DNA of 34,764 nucleotides, taken from NCBI GenBank assembly GCA_017427485.1, contig JAFRSR010000177.1, forward strand, positions 1-34,764, read 5' to 3'. This document shows positions 25,786 to 33,483 of this stretch, one piece after another. Position 1 is the stretch's first letter. The number at the start of each line of letters is the position of its first letter. This DNA is from Kiritimatiellia bacterium. GTDB taxonomy: Bacteria; Verrucomicrobiota; Kiritimatiellia; RFP12; UBA1067. A program made the position numbers and the translations under genes. The notes beneath the pieces are model-generated. The model saw only the letters and a program-made list of their open reading frames with translations, was not told where the DNA came from and made no database searches.

Positions 25786-28700
25786 ATGAAAAATGTGATG
25801 CTGGCGGTGTCTTTCGGCATTGGCGCGATGTCGCTGGCGGTGGGCATGGCCGAGGATGCGGCGATGGTGGTGGCGCGGCGCGCGGCGGACGAACAGGCGC
25901 GGGGCGCGGGCAAGCGCGGATGGATAGCGTGGGAGGCCGAGCGCAACCCGTTCTTCCCCACGCAGAACCTCGCGCGGGTACGTGAAATCGCGTCGTTCCT
26001 TTCGTCGTGCGCAACGCCCGCCGGTGTGCCCGCGAACCATCGCACCGAGTGGGATGCACGGACGCACACCGACGAGGGAAAACAGCGGATCGCCGCCGCA
26101 GAGAAGGTCCTGGCCGCGCCACTTGTCCGCGTGCCGCCTGAAAGTTTCGACGAATACCGGAAAACGGGCAACCGCGGCGTCTACACCGGTCCGAAGGGAA
26201 AGTCGGAGGCCAACCTCTGTGCGCTCGTCTACGGCGAAGCACTTGAGAACAAGGGACGCTTCCTCGGCAAGATCAGCGATTACATTCTGGCGTCTTGCGA
26301 CGAGCCGAGCTGGGTGGCACCGTTTGAGGGCGGCTGCGGCGACCGCGCGAAGCCGCTTGACGGCGACCACTACATTGACCTGACCGCTTCCCGCACGGCC
26401 GCGCTCGTGGCTACGGCCGTCGGTTGGTTCCGCGACCGCCTGCCGTCGGCGACGGTCGCGCGGGCAATGGCCGTCCTGCGCGGACGCATCTTCAACACGT
26501 TCCTGAAAGATTCACGTCGCACGGGCGGAACGGCGCCGTACCTCAACTGGTGGATGCCCGACCGCTTCAACTGGAGCGCCGTCTGCCACAACGGCTGCGT
26601 CACCGCCATCCTCGCGGTCGAGGACGATCCGTTCGTCCGCGCCGAGGCGATCGAGTCGGCGGAGCGCCTGATGGCGCCGTGCTTCCTCTCCGGATTCGGC
26701 GATGACGGTTTCTGCGAGGAGGGAATGGGGTACTGGAACTTCGGCTTCGGCAACTTCATGCAGCTGGCGGGCCAGGTGCGCGCGGCCACGGACGGGCGTG
26801 TGGACTTCTGCGCGTCGTTTCCGCGCGCGAAGGTCGTGGCCGGTTTCGGCGCGCGCTACCGCATGGATCTGAAATCCTCGCCGCCGTTCGCCGACGGCAA
26901 CGGCGCGCCCGCGCGCAGTCTGCTGGCGCTCATCAACCAGGCGTGGCCCGACCTGTATGCGGACGAGGTCGGTACGGTGCCGCCGTTCACGGGCGAGTTC
27001 TGGGTGGATGGATTCCGTTCCTTCGGGAAGTTCAAGCTCAACCCGCGTCCGCCGTCCGACGGCAAGCCGCTCCCGCCGCGCGACTGGTTCGATGGCGCGG
27101 GCGTGCTGATCGCGCGTCACGGGAACCTCTCGCTTGCCGTCAAGGGCGGCTCGAACGGTGACCGGCACAACCATGACGACGCGGGAAGCTACGTGATCAA
27201 CGTCGGCGCGCGTCAGCTCGCGGGCGATCCCGGCAACGAGGACTACACGGGGCGCACGTTCTCAAAGCGGCGGTACGAGTCGAAGGTGCTCAACTCCTAC
27301 GGACATCCCGTTCCGCGCGTGGGCGGGCGTTTGCAGGGGACAGGCCCCGCGTTCGGCGCGCAGGTGCTGAAGACCGAGTTCACGGCCGACCGCGACACGG
27401 TCGTCTACGACCTTGCCGACGCCTATCCGGCGAAGGTGCCCGTCGTAAAGCTCGTGCGGACCGTCGTGTTCGACCGAAAGGTGGATGAGATTACGGTGCG
27501 GGACGAGGTGGTGTTTGCCGAGCCGACGGCATTCGAGAGCCCGGTCATCGCCCAGGAGAAGCCGGTGGCGGGCGTGGATAAGGCGCATTTCACGCTGCGG
27601 CGCGGGGATGCGTCGCTCGACGTGGAGGTTTCGGTGGAGGGCGGTGAATGGAACGTGCGCGAGGAGCTGGTCGAAAATCCGCATCGCGTCCAGCCGTACC
27701 GCCTCGCGGTCGCATTCCGCCAGCCAGTTCGGAAAGGGATGATTGAATTCCGTTATCGTCTCGTTAAGCCACAAGGGCCACACGTGGACGCGCCGATTGC
27801 CGCGCCGGCGGGAGCCACGTATCTTGACGCGATGGACCTCTCGGACGCGACGTGCGGCGCGGGGCGTACGCCGCGTCCGCGTCACACCGTGGAAGGCGGT
27901 CCGATCTCGCTCGCGGGGAAGGTCTTCGAACGCGGACTGGGCGTCCATGCGCCGTTCGAGTACAAGTTCTTCGCGAACGGGGCGGCCACGCGCTTTACGG
28001 CGAACGTGGGCGTGGATGACGACATGAAGGACCGTCCCCGCGCGTCGGTGCGGTTCCTCGTGTTGGCGGATGATCGCGTCGCCGCCGATTCGGGCGTGTT
28101 GCGCGCCGGCGCGCGTGTGGCGTTGGATGCCGATCTCGCCGGTGCGAAGTGGGTGACGCTCAAGGTGACGGACGCGGGCGACGGCTACGCGTGCGACCAT
28201 GCCGACTGGGCGGACGCGGCGTTCGCGTTCAAGCCCGGCGTGAAGTGGGGCAACGCGCTCCTGAGCCGCCAGCTCGGCATCCTTACGCCGCCCGAATCGC
28301 CCGCGCCGCGCATCAACGGTCCGACGGTGTTCGGCGTGCGGCCGGGCAGTCCGATTTTGTATCGTCTGCCGGTTACGGGCGAGCGGCCGATGAAGCTCGC
28401 GGTGGAGGGGTTGCCCGAAGGGGCGACGTTCGACGCGGCGACGGGCCTGCTCGGCGGCGCGGTGTCGAAGCCGGGCGACTACGCGCTCGCGTTCACGGCG
28501 GAGAATGCGCGCGGGAAGGCGAAGAAGAACTTCACGCTCAAGGTGGGGAATACGATCTGCCTCACGCCACCGCTCGGCTGGAATTCGTGGAACTGCTGGG
28601 GGCAGGACGTCACGGACGAAAAGATGCGTCGTGCGGCGGACGCGATGGTGTCGTCGGGCCTTGCCGATCACGGGTGGAGCTACATCGTGGTGGACGACTG

Positions 28701-29745
28701 CTGGCGGACGCGTCCCACGGAGAAGGAAGCGGGCATGAAGCGTCCCGGCTGGATCGGCGAGCGCGCGTACATGTACGGTCCCGCGCGCACGGCGGACGAT
28801 TTGCCCTGCACTAATCCCAAGTTCCCCGACATGAAGGCGATGGTGGCGTACATCCACGCGAAGGGCTTGAAGGCGGGGCTCTATTCGGTGCCGGCGACGG
28901 TGGCGTGCTGCTGGACGTGGGGGAGCTTCGGGCACGAGGCGAAGGACACCGCGACCTGGGCGGACTGGGGCGTGGACCTGTTGAAGTACGACTGGTGCAT
29001 GGCCGACCGCGACTGGTGGCGGGCGGGCAATAACCGCGAGCGCCAGTTCAAGGCGTACAAGCTCATGGGCGATTTGCTTGCGAAACAGAAGCGCGATATC
29101 GTGTACAACGTGTGCAACTACGGACGGTTCGGCGTGACCGAGTGGGCGCGCGCGGCGGGCGGACAGTACTGGCGCACGAACGACGACCTCAAGGACACGT
29201 GGCCGCTCCTCATCCGCTCCATCAACGAGAACATGAACGTGGCGGACGCCGCCGGCCCGGGCGGCTGGAACGATCCGGACATGCTCGTGGTCGGGCCGAT
29301 GCGCTCGAACGGCTTCACCACGAGCCGCCTCACGCCGAACGAGCAGTATGCGCACATGTCGCTCTGGGCGATCATGGCCGCACCGCTCTTCATCGGCTGC
29401 GACCTGGAGCGGCTGGATCCCCTCGCACACTCGCTACTGACGAACGACGAGGTGCTGGACATCGACCAGGACGCGCTCGGCAAGGCGGGACGTCCGGTCG
29501 TGCACACGCCGGACTACGACGTGTGGCTGCGTCCGCTCGCGGACGGCTCGTGGGCGATCGCGCTCTTCAACCGCACGTGGGTGGAGCGCGAGGTCGCCGC
29601 CGACTTCGCGGCCCTCGGCCTCCCGCCGTCCTGCAAGGTGCGCGACGTGTGGTCGCAGAAGGACCAGGGTGTCTTCAGCGGACGTTTCGCCGCGTCCATT
29701 CCCGGCCACGCAGCCTTGCTCTATCGTTGCCGCTTTTCCCGTTGA
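25786..29745 (+). CDS. Fusion of heparinase-like lyase, NPCBM, PIG domain and GH27 alpha-galactosidase
   Basis: 1319 aa; ATG 25786 follows AAGGAG with 6 nt. The signal peptide is MKNVMLAVSFGIGAMSLAVG. Residues about 30-660 form a helical plus beta-sheet polysaccharide lyase of the heparinase II/III kind, with H461-N-H463-DDAGSY in the expected place. Residues about 675-815 match the NPCBM sugar-binding domain ('FERGLGVHAPFEYKFF'). Residues about 840-920 look like a PIG-associated Ig fold ('PEGATFDAATGLLGG'). Residues 925-1319 are GH27: 'TPPLGWNSWNCWG', nucleophile D1069 in LLKYDWC, and acid/base D1165 in WNDPDMLVVG. Both catalytic centres appear complete, so one chain could cleave a uronate backbone and strip alpha-galactose. 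A GH27 enzyme of this kind could also act on beta-L-arabinopyranose. Last gene of operon C. Confidence 0.87.
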   Translation: MKNVMLAVSFGIGAMSLAVGMAEDAAMVVARRAADEQARGAGKRGWIAWEAERNPFFPTQNLARVREIASFLSSCATPAGVPANHRTEWDARTHTDEGKQRIAAAEKVLAAPLVRVPPESFDEYRKTGNRGVYTGPKGKSEANLCALVYGEALENKGRFLGKISDYILASCDEPSWVAPFEGGCGDRAKPLDGDHYIDLTASRTAALVATAVGWFRDRLPSATVARAMAVLRGRIFNTFLKDSRRTGGTAPYLNWWMPDRFNWSAVCHNGCVTAILAVEDDPFVRAEAIESAERLMAPCFLSGFGDDGFCEEGMGYWNFGFGNFMQLAGQVRAATDGRVDFCASFPRAKVVAGFGARYRMDLKSSPPFADGNGAPARSLLALINQAWPDLYADEVGTVPPFTGEFWVDGFRSFGKFKLNPRPPSDGKPLPPRDWFDGAGVLIARHGNLSLAVKGGSNGDRHNHDDAGSYVINVGARQLAGDPGNEDYTGRTFSKRRYESKVLNSYGHPVPRVGGRLQGTGPAFGAQVLKTEFTADRDTVVYDLADAYPAKVPVVKLVRTVVFDRKVDEITVRDEVVFAEPTAFESPVIAQEKPVAGVDKAHFTLRRGDASLDVEVSVEGGEWNVREELVENPHRVQPYRLAVAFRQPVRKGMIEFRYRLVKPQGPHVDAPIAAPAGATYLDAMDLSDATCGAGRTPRPRHTVEGGPISLAGKVFERGLGVHAPFEYKFFANGAATRFTANVGVDDDMKDRPRASVRFLVLADDRVAADSGVLRAGARVALDADLAGAKWVTLKVTDAGDGYACDHADWADAAFAFKPGVKWGNALLSRQLGILTPPESPAPRINGPTVFGVRPGSPILYRLPVTGERPMKLAVEGLPEGATFDAATGLLGGAVSKPGDYALAFTAENARGKAKKNFTLKVGNTICLTPPLGWNSWNCWGQDVTDEKMRRAADAMVSSGLADHGWSYIVVDDCWRTRPTEKEAGMKRPGWIGERAYMYGPARTADDLPCTNPKFPDMKAMVAYIHAKGLKAGLYSVPATVACCWTWGSFGHEAKDTATWADWGVDLLKYDWCMADRDWWRAGNNRERQFKAYKLMGDLLAKQKRDIVYNVCNYGRFGVTEWARAAGGQYWRTNDDLKDTWPLLIRSINENMNVADAAGPGGWNDPDMLVVGPMRSNGFTTSRLTPNEQYAHMSLWAIMAAPLFIGCDLERLDPLAHSLLTNDEVLDIDQDALGKAGRPVVHTPDYDVWLRPLADGSWAIALFNRTWVEREVAADFAALGLPPSCKVRDVWSQKDQGVFSGRFAASIPGHAALLYRCRFSR

Positions 29746-29888
29746 TTGGAAAATGCTTGCCGAATTCATCCTACGATGGATGTTCAAAAACTGATGAATC
29801 GGTCAATTTTTGACAAGATGACGGGACGGTGATTGCCAGTTTTTAGGTCGGACGGCAGGTTTTCGGGCGAAAAAATCAATTTTTCGGA
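29746..29888. other. AT-rich intergenic region with small dyads, no gene seen
   Basis: Between the GH27 stop and the sigma54-type promoter I find no convincing ORF. It holds GTCAA...TTGAC near 29802-29815 and a perfect 7-bp dyad, CGAAAAA (29868-29874) and TTTTTCG (29880-29886), ending 3 bp before the -24 box. These could be terminator remnants or binding sites for a sigma54 activator; neither is proven. Confidence 0.5.
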
Positions 29889-29905
29889 TTGGCACGAGAT
29901 GTGCT
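29889..29905 (+). promoter_or_regulatory. sigma54 (RpoN) -24/-12 promoter
   Basis: TTGGCACG (29889-29896), AGAT, then GTGCT (29901-29905). The invariant GG (29891-29892) and GC (29903-29904) are exactly 10 bp apart, as sigma54 requires, and TGGCACG is the perfect -24 core. The -12 box differs from TTGCA/T by its first base. Transcription would start near 29915. It is the only promoter of this type I see in the window; the activator is not in the window. Confidence 0.75.
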
Positions 29906-29914
29906 CTTAAAGGG

Positions 29915-30090
29915 GCGCAGTAGTCAAGACATCAGGAGTTGATTGGCCGAAAGGCCGATCACGCCAACCGAGTGGAACACCACGGTGGTAGCCGAGAGGC
30001 GATGGGCCCGCAAGGGAAACATGTTCCAGAAGGCCGCGCGTCTTGATTTCAGGATGCGCGGCCGTTCGTTTGCGAGGGATAGTCCCTCCT
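29915..30090 (+). ncRNA. Highly structured leader or small RNA with predicted pseudoknot
   Basis: Starting just downstream of the sigma54-type promoter and ending before the MoxR gene, the sequence folds into a chain of helices. H2 is a 9-bp stem with a GAAA tetraloop (29940-29948 with 29953-29961). H3 is ACC/GTGG with CCAC/GGT (29967-29986). H4 is CCC-GCAA-GGG (30007-30016). H6 is a perfect 8-bp GC stem (30032-30039 with 30056-30063). H7 is GAGGGA/TCCCTC (30074-30088). The H6 loop contains GTCTTGATT (30040-30048), which pairs over 9 bp with AGTCAAGAC (29922-29930) near the 5' end, giving a pseudoknot. GNRA loops and long-range pairing suggest a real functional RNA. I match it to no known riboswitch class. 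It may be a cis leader of the operon or a separate RNA. Confidence 0.6.
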
Positions 30091-30108
30091 GAGGCGCTTG
30101 ACGGAAAG

Positions 30109-31578
30109 ATGCAAACGATGAATTCGTTGATAACTGAGCCCTTGGGGCTTTACGGGTGGAAGAAGGCTGAGCCTGTCCTGCTGGCGGCGTTGCTCTCAGA
30201 GGAACCGCTGCTGCTCGTCGGGGCGCACGGGTGTGCAAAGAGCTTTGTGCTGGAGCGTCTCGCGGAGGCGTTGGGCATGGAGTTCCGCTCCTACAACGCG
30301 AGCCTCATCAACTACGACGACCTCGTGGGTGTTCCGCTCCCGGACGCGACGCGCACGAAGCTCGAATACCTCTCTTCGCCGGAGAGCATCTGGGACGCTG
30401 AGGTCGTGTTCATCGACGAGATCAGTCGCACGCGCCCGGAACTTCAGAACAAGCTCTTCCCGATCATCTACGACAGGCGCGTCCAGGGGCGTCTGATCAC
30501 GCGCCTCGTCTACCGCTGGGCGGCGATGAATCCGCCGCCGACAGACGAAGAGCTTGACGAGGGCGGCGCGCTCTACCTCGGTTCCGAACCGCTCGACGCC
30601 GCGCTTGCCGATCGGTTCCCGTACGTCATGTCCGTGCCGGATTGGGACGACCTGACGCCCGCCGACCAGAAGAAGGTTCTCGCCGACCAGTTCGCGGGGC
30701 GGCACGAGTTTCCTGTTGCCATCCGCGAACTCGTCGCCGAGGCGCGCAAGCGGTACGAGGAGCTTGTGCCGGAGCTGACGCCCCGCCTGACGCCCTACAT
30801 CGTCACGCTCGTCCCGAAGCTCCATGCCGCGAAGTACGATGTCTCGACGCGCCGGGCGACGATGCTCATGCGGTGCGTCATCGCCGTCCATGCGGCGCGT
30901 GAAGTCCTGTTCGGGCACGGCGGTCGCGGGGCGACCGCCCTACTGGGCGACGGTAGGGTGCGCACCCCGTGCGCGCCGATCGACCTTTACGATTCCGCTC
31001 GCCTTGCGCTCCTGAACACGCTCCCCGACCGGGCGCGGCGGCGGTTGAACGCGGCTGAACTCACGGCCATCTGCAAGGCGGCATGGGATCTCTCCATTCG
31101 CGACGAGGCCGATCCGCTTGTACAGCTCTTGAAGATCGACGATCCGGTTCTCCGGCTGCGGAAGATGGTCGCCGAACGGCTTGTCGTGCCGCCGGACCGC
31201 GCCGCCGTCATCATCGGCGAGGGCGTGGCGAAGGCGATGCCGCATCTCCGGCGTGGGTTGGCGCTTGCCACGTACCTCGGCATCCGCGAGCGGGCGGACA
31301 TCCCCGCCACGACGGTAGAATTGCTTGCGAAGGAGATACATGGCGTCTTCATCGCATGCGATCGCACATGCACGGTCACGCCGGAGAAATCCAAGATCGC
31401 GCGAGCCGTAGGTGCTCGCGTCGCGGATGCCAACCAACGCTTCGGCGCAGAATCGGCATTCTCGCAGCACCATTCCAATCTCCTCAATTCCCATCTGCCC
31501 GACGGTCTTGCGAACATGCGCGAAGTCAACGAGGCATCGGCGGATTTCGAGAGCCTCTGGAAGGAGTTCGGCCTATGA
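30109..31578 (+). CDS. MoxR-family AAA+ ATPase
   Basis: 489 aa from ATG 30109 (an ATG at 30118 is also possible; upstream codons in frame fall within the leader RNA). Walker A is GAHGCAKS (38-45) and Walker B is VVFIDE (99-104), followed by ISRTRPELQNKLFPIIYDRR, the typical MoxR stretch; 'ALADRFPYVMSVPDW' carries the sensor/arginine-finger region. MoxR ATPases act as chaperones that remodel or load partner proteins containing VWA domains; such a partner is two genes downstream. Residues about 270-290 are encoded by two palindromic elements (30919-30943 and 30953-30977) placed head to head, adding a loop in the lid region without breaking the frame. The stop overlaps the next start (ATGA at 31575). 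Confidence 0.88.
   Translation: MQTMNSLITEPLGLYGWKKAEPVLLAALLSEEPLLLVGAHGCAKSFVLERLAEALGMEFRSYNASLINYDDLVGVPLPDATRTKLEYLSSPESIWDAEVVFIDEISRTRPELQNKLFPIIYDRRVQGRLITRLVYRWAAMNPPPTDEELDEGGALYLGSEPLDAALADRFPYVMSVPDWDDLTPADQKKVLADQFAGRHEFPVAIRELVAEARKRYEELVPELTPRLTPYIVTLVPKLHAAKYDVSTRRATMLMRCVIAVHAAREVLFGHGGRGATALLGDGRVRTPCAPIDLYDSARLALLNTLPDRARRRLNAAELTAICKAAWDLSIRDEADPLVQLLKIDDPVLRLRKMVAERLVVPPDRAAVIIGEGVAKAMPHLRRGLALATYLGIRERADIPATTVELLAKEIHGVFIACDRTCTVTPEKSKIARAVGARVADANQRFGAESAFSQHHSNLLNSHLPDGLANMREVNEASADFESLWKEFGL
30919..30943 (-). repeat. GTAGGG palindromic element A
   Basis: On the minus strand: GTAGGG, stem CGGTCGC, loop CCC, stem GCGACCG, CC. Paired head to head with element B across the 9-bp spacer TGGGCGACG. 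Its first plus-strand base is codon position 1 of the MoxR gene. Confidence 0.85.
30953..30977 (+). repeat. GTAGGG palindromic element B
   Basis: GTAGGG, stem TGCGCAC, loop CCC, stem GTGCGCG, CC; the stem has one G-T type wobble. Translated as (G)RVRTPCAP within the MoxR gene; GTAGGG begins at codon position 2. Confidence 0.85.
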
Positions 31579-32012
31579 TGAATGCCTACAGCAATACAGG
31601 CGTTCCACCACGCAGCAAGATTCAAGTGACTGTGAAGCCAGTCGGGGAACATATACTCGTAAAGCTGCCACGTCATTGCAACTCTCTTTATGGGAAGCTT
31701 ACGTCCATGAAGAGTGATTCGGACCGTGCTGTCTGGCTGCAAGGCTTTGTCAACGAGCATCGTCTGGAACTGGATGCCGTTGTCCGGCCAATGGGATTTA
31801 TTGTCGCGGTAAATGCAAAGGCAGCTGATTACTCGCTTTTCAGTGCTTTTCCTGTCGTGGATGACTGGAAGCTGGCGCTATCGCTTCTGGGACGCATATC
31901 CGGCAACATCTACATCCCGCGCAGGGAAATATCCTACAGTGACAGCCTGCTCGGATGTTACGCGTTCCCCGCAAGGTTTTTTCCGTGCGCGCCGAAAGGA
32001 GAAATCCAATGA
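31575..32012 (+). CDS. 145-aa protein of unknown function, translationally coupled
   Basis: The ATG at 31575 overlaps the MoxR stop (ATGA), and its own stop at 32010-32012 overlaps the next start (ATGA), so the three proteins are probably made in fixed ratio. The sequence starts MMNAYSNTGVPPRSKIQVTV and includes 'KPVGEHILVKLPRHCNSLYG', 'DRAVWLQGFVNEHRLELDAV' and 'SLLGRISGNIYIPRREISYS'. I see no signal peptide, membrane segment or known motif; it looks like a small alpha/beta cytoplasmic protein. Its codons are less GC-rich than those of its neighbours. Placement between a MoxR ATPase and its VWA partner suggests an adaptor or a third subunit, but that is inference. Confidence 0.75.
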   Translation: MMNAYSNTGVPPRSKIQVTVKPVGEHILVKLPRHCNSLYGKLTSMKSDSDRAVWLQGFVNEHRLELDAVVRPMGFIVAVNAKAADYSLFSAFPVVDDWKLALSLLGRISGNIYIPRREISYSDSLLGCYAFPARFFPCAPKGEIQ

Positions 32013-33457
32013 CCGACGAGGAGAAGATCATCGCGCGGATTCTCGACGTGATTCCACCGCGCTCGTTCGAGCTGACGACGTTCCTCACGCTCTTCCGCGT
32101 CCGCTTTTCGGAGAAGACGAAGACCGCCTGCGTGACGTGCGGGGAGTCGCCGGAGCTCCTGCTCAACAAGGAATTCATCGAGGCCCATTGCCAGACGAAC
32201 GAACATCTCTTCATGCTCGTGATGCACGAGCTCTACCATGTGATCCTCGGCCACACCACGCTTTTCCCGCGCGCGACCGAAGTTCGGAACCTCGTGTTCG
32301 ACGCGGTCATCAACGCAATTCTCTGCTCGCTCTTCCCGATGCCGGAGTTCACCTCGTTCTTCACGGACTACTATCCTTCGGACAAGATGCCGTTTGCGCT
32401 CCTGCGCCCCAAGGGCGAGGGGACGCCCCTCGTGGCAGAATCGGCACTCAAGCTCCTCTACGGCGGCTCGGACACCGGCACCTACCACGACGTGTACGAG
32501 GCGCTCCTCAAGAGCGGCTGCGTCAAGGAGATGATTGTACTCCTTGGCGGCGGCGCGTCCGGAGGCCGCACCCTACCGGGCGATGGTAGGGCGCGCTCGC
32601 CGAGCGCGCCGAATAGTGATGGTGCCGGTAGGGCGCGCTCGCCGAGCGCGCCGCATCCGCTTCTTCTCGGCTCGCACGACGAGGAGAACGAGGAGATTTC
32701 GCAGGAGATGAAGGACTTGATCCACAAGATCATCTCCAAATGGCCCAGCCCAGACCGTCCGCTCCAGGGGCAAGACTTCGGCGCGGAGGAGCGCGAGCGC
32801 GAATTTGACGGCGGCGCGCTCGGCGAGCGCGCCCTACCACGTGGCATTCGCCGCCTCATGCGGCGGGCGGCGATACCCGGCAAGAAGGAAGTGTGCCGTC
32901 GCTCAGTGCGCGAGATGGTGTGCGAGACGGCCACGTTTCTCCCGGACTGGCACGACCGCTCGCACGAGGCGCGCGAGGTCGCGTTCGGTGACTCGCTGAT
33001 CTACAGCACGACCACAAGGCTACAGCGGCCATCTAGCCGCGACAACCGACAGGCGTTCGTGTACTTCGACGTGTCGGGATCGGTTGCCGAGCAGGTACCG
33101 TCCGTGGCGCAGGCGCTTCTGCCCTATTGCCGGTGCGGACTTTGCACGGTCCATGTTTTTGCAACGGTCGTGCATCCTGCTTCCGCCCGCGACCTCGCCT
33201 CCCGGAAGTTCAGCTCCACGGGCGGGACGGACATCGACTGCGTCCTTAAGCACGTCCTCGAACTGCCGCCCAGAAAGCGGCCACGCGCCGCCGTCGTCGT
33301 CACGGACGGATTCACGGGCGCACCGGACGCGACGCTTGCAGCGCGCTTCCGCGCGGCGGGAATGCGGCTCTTCGTCGGACTTGTCAAATCCGATTGCGCT
33401 TGCAACCAGGAATCCAACCTCTCATCCCTCGCCGATAAATTCATACGGCTCTACTAA
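32009..33457 (+). CDS. DUF2201-type protein: HExxH metallopeptidase-like domain plus VWA-like domain
   Basis: 482 aa. ATG 32009 follows AAAGGAG (31995-32001) and overlaps the previous stop. The N-terminal domain carries H73-E-L-Y-H77 in 'MLVMHELYHVILGH', a zinc-metallopeptidase motif, plus a nearby CVTC pair. The C-terminal domain begins near residue 345 with the MIDAS motif D354-V-S-G-S358 and later VVVTDGFTG, as in von Willebrand A folds. This two-domain layout is that of the DUF2201 family, the usual partner of MoxR ATPases. Residues about 182-215 and 268-276 are encoded by four palindromic elements (32552-32652 and 32813-32837) and would form a flexible linker between the domains. The protein lacks a signal peptide and is probably cytoplasmic. 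Substrate unknown. Confidence 0.85.
   Translation: MTDEEKIIARILDVIPPRSFELTTFLTLFRVRFSEKTKTACVTCGESPELLLNKEFIEAHCQTNEHLFMLVMHELYHVILGHTTLFPRATEVRNLVFDAVINAILCSLFPMPEFTSFFTDYYPSDKMPFALLRPKGEGTPLVAESALKLLYGGSDTGTYHDVYEALLKSGCVKEMIVLLGGGASGGRTLPGDGRARSPSAPNSDGAGRARSPSAPHPLLLGSHDEENEEISQEMKDLIHKIISKWPSPDRPLQGQDFGAEEREREFDGGALGERALPRGIRRLMRRAAIPGKKEVCRRSVREMVCETATFLPDWHDRSHEAREVAFGDSLIYSTTTRLQRPSSRDNRQAFVYFDVSGSVAEQVPSVAQALLPYCRCGLCTVHVFATVVHPASARDLASRKFSSTGGTDIDCVLKHVLELPPRKRPRAAVVVTDGFTGAPDATLAARFRAAGMRLFVGLVKSDCACNQESNLSSLADKFIRLY
32552..32576 (-). repeat. GTAGGG palindromic element C
   Basis: Minus strand: GTAGGG, stem TGCGGCC, loop TCC, stem GGACGCG, CC, with one mismatch and one wobble in the stem. 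Head to head with element D across CGGGCGATG, the same 9-bp spacer arrangement as A/B. Confidence 0.75.
32586..32610 (+). repeat. GTAGGG palindromic element D
   Basis: GTAGGG, stem CGCGCTC, loop GCC, stem GAGCGCG, CC. Perfect stem. Read as GRARSPSAP in the VWA gene; GTAGGG begins at codon position 2. Confidence 0.9.
32628..32652 (+). repeat. GTAGGG palindromic element E
   Basis: Identical over 25 bp to element D, 42 bp downstream, and in the same codon phase (GRARSPSAP again). Confidence 0.9.
32813..32837 (-). repeat. GTAGGG palindromic element F
   Basis: Reverse complement of elements D and E, 25 of 25 bp. Read on the plus strand as GALGERALP; its first base is codon position 1, as for the other minus-oriented copies A and C. 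Confidence 0.9.
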
Positions 33458-33482
33458 CCACTAACCACGAACCACGAACCAC
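33455..33482 (+). repeat. Four tandem heptamers between VWA stop and metK start
   Basis: TAACCAC, TAACCAC, GAACCAC, GAACCAC fill the gap exactly: the first T opens the TAA stop codon, and a single C separates the last unit from the metK ATG. There is no Shine-Dalgarno sequence. Confidence 0.85.
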
Positions 33483-33483
33483 C

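Noticed and set aside
29746..29830. TTGACA at 29810 as a sigma70 -35 box for the MoxR operon
   Set aside because: The hexamer 17 bp downstream (TTGCCA) is not a -10 box; the sigma54-type site at 29889 is far better.
30056..30075. Rho-independent terminator at the end of the leader RNA
   Set aside because: The 8-bp GC hairpin is not followed by a T-run (GTTCGTTTG), so termination there is not supported.
29915..30090. Known riboswitch (SAM because of the metK downstream, cobalamin, T-box) or Y-RNA-like RNA
   Set aside because: I looked for the SAM-I core, the cobalamin box, the T-box antiterminator and a tRNA-like T-arm and could match none convincingly, so it is listed as unclassified.
31083..31574. 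Upstream extension of the 145-aa protein inside the MoxR gene
   Set aside because: The open frame continues upstream only as an Arg/Gly-rich out-of-frame reading of MoxR; the coupled ATG at 31575 is the sensible start.
31955..32008. Upstream start for the HExxH-VWA protein at 31955
   Set aside because: It would add 18 residues overlapping the previous gene without a ribosome site; ATG 32009 has AAAGGAG and the ATGA overlap.
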